From: Actinomycetota bacterium
Lineage (GTDB): Bacteria; Actinomycetota; Actinomycetes; Nanopelagicales; Nanopelagicaceae
NCBI GenBank assembly: GCA_947465365.1
Contig: CANIAV010000007.1
Span: 1-15,639, forward strand
Reading direction: 5' to 3'
DNA length: 15,639 nucleotides
Shown here: in pieces, positions 15,185-15,639 of the stretch
Numbering within the stretch: position 1 is the stretch's first letter
How the letters are laid out: every line of letters begins with the position of its first letter
Position numbers and translations under genes: made by a program
Notes under the pieces: model-generated
What the model was told of the DNA's origin: nothing
What the model saw: the letters and a program-made list of their open reading frames with translations, nothing else
The model's database searches: none

Positions 15185-15219
15185 TTACCCGCGTATTTAG
15201 GTTAATCGGGGCGAGTTCG

Positions 15220-15231
15220 CTATCCTTTAGC
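15220..15231 (+). promoter_or_regulatory. Possible -10 region for ylxR-infB
   Basis: TATCCT (15221-15226) in the 76-base gap after nusA, within CTATCCTTTAGC, the same 12-mer that precedes speB at 6616-6627. It would place a transcript start near 15233, just before the GTG/ATG cluster at 15237-15242 and 28 bases before the ATG at 15261. No good -35 is visible. It would give ylxR-infB a promoter separate from rimP-nusA. Confidence 0.3.
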
Positions 15232-15260
15232 CTTAAGTGATGGTGAGAGAAGCGAAAGTA

Positions 15261-15551
15261 ATGCGATTAAGTATCAAACCGATACGTACCTGCATTGTCT
15301 GTCGTAAATCAGAATCTCCGTCACAACTACTTCGAGTCAACTGCATCGATGGGGTCGTAACTCCAACGCAGGGCAGAAAATCTCAAGGTAGGGGAGCGTG
15401 GCTACACCCCAAGTGTGGATACGCTGCAATAGAACGGAAAGCATTTAAATGGGCTTTTAAGCTCGATGAGATGCCGGATGTAACTCAATTCAAAAAGTTC
15501 TTATCGGAACTTTTAACAGATATGGATGCGAAAGATATGAAACTCAAATGA
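15261..15551 (+). CDS. ylxR: YlxR/RnpM family RNA-binding protein
   Basis: Small nucleic-acid-binding protein of the DUF448/YlxR family, nearly always encoded between nusA and infB; the Bacillus protein (RnpM) binds and modulates RNase P, and a transcription role has also been proposed. From ATG 15261 it has 96 residues. The family hallmarks RTCIVCRK (9-16, Cys 11 and Cys 14) and GRGAWLHPKC (43-52) are present, followed by a basic helix (ERKAFKWAF). The start is uncertain: GTG 15237, ATG 15240 and GTG 15243 are in frame. I prefer 15261 because it leaves the usual short N-terminus before RTCxxCR and has a degenerate GAGAAG 8 bases upstream. It is Lys-rich at the C-terminus. Confidence 0.88.
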   Translation: MRLSIKPIRTCIVCRKSESPSQLLRVNCIDGVVTPTQGRKSQGRGAWLHPKCGYAAIERKAFKWAFKLDEMPDVTQFKKFLSELLTDMDAKDMKLK

Positions 15552-15593
15552 GCTCGTTCAGATTATGAGGTCGTACAACTAAGGCTCGCATCC

Positions 15594-15609
15594 CTAGATA
15601 AATATCTAG
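15594..15609. repeat. Palindrome CTAGATA-AA-TATCTAG in the predicted infB leader
   Basis: Perfect 7-bp arms around two bases, AT-rich, located 22 bases before the SD at the right edge. It is too weak and too tight a loop to be a terminator. It could be a protein-binding site in the leader of the downstream gene. No known motif matches by eye. Confidence 0.35.
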
Positions 15610-15631
15610 AATAAAGATTGCGGGCCAAGAC

Positions 15632-15636
15632 AGGAG
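15632..15636 (+). promoter_or_regulatory. Shine-Dalgarno AGGAG of the next gene (probably infB)
   Basis: AGGAG followed by AAA ends the window. A start codon should come within a few bases of the right edge. Conserved nusA-ylxR-infB order predicts translation initiation factor IF-2, but no coding sequence of it is visible here. Confidence 0.5.
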
Positions 15637-15639
15637 AAA

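Noticed and set aside
15565..15582. Short open frame ATG-AGG-TCG-TAC-AAC-TAA in the infB leader
   Set aside because: Five codons with no SD; such frames are expected by chance and nothing supports leader-peptide control.
1..15639. CRISPR arrays, insertion sequences, tRNA/rRNA genes, toxin-antitoxin or defence genes
   Set aside because: Looked for on both strands and found no spaced direct repeats, transposase-like proteins, cloverleaf-like runs or small gene pairs; all coding space is taken by recognisable metabolic, transport and translation genes.

Overview
The window looks like ordinary chromosome from an actinobacterium with a compact genome and moderate GC. I infer a planktonic, reduced-genome lineage of the freshwater acI/Nanopelagicales type. 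The reasons are the dxr-rip1-ispG-proS-rimP-nusA-ylxR-(infB) block that Actinobacteria share, a NusA whose first KH motif is GPLG and which has no acidic C-terminal repeats, a Tat-type lipoprotein signal, very short intergenic gaps, many start codons without a Shine-Dalgarno (SD) sequence, and AT-leaning codon choice. The lineage assignment is inference, since no 16S or tRNA gene is present. Every supported gene is on the + strand.

Positions 1-7627 hold a polyamine uptake and breakdown module. It comprises the 3' two-thirds of an aldehyde dehydrogenase, a complete spermidine/putrescine-type ABC importer (potD lipoprotein, potA ATPase, potB and potC permeases), an FAD-dependent amine-oxidase-like protein of the DAO/PuuB superfamily, and an agmatinase-family ureohydrolase. 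A coherent reading is: import of putrescine or spermidine; hydrolysis of agmatine or another guanidino compound to an amine plus urea; oxidation of the amine to an aminoaldehyde by the flavoprotein; and oxidation of that aldehyde to GABA or a similar acid by the dehydrogenase.

Positions 7643-12885 hold essential housekeeping genes: two MEP isoprenoid enzymes (dxr, ispG) around a site-2 intramembrane protease (rseP/rip1), then prolyl-tRNA synthetase (proS). A TSUP-family membrane transporter (12887-13672) starts one base after proS stops. Positions 13729-15551 hold the rimP-nusA-ylxR ribosome-maturation and transcription operon. The window ends in the SD sequence of the next gene, which by conserved order should be infB.

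No gap without a gene exceeds 150 bases. I see no CRISPR array, insertion sequence, prophage, RNA gene or obvious defence system, and I do not think an undescribed multi-gene system is present. The most interesting signals are regulatory: three consecutive inverted repeats packed around the potD promoter, an SD sequence separated from its start codon by a perfect 8-bp hairpin before the flavoprotein gene, and a group of starts that look leaderless.
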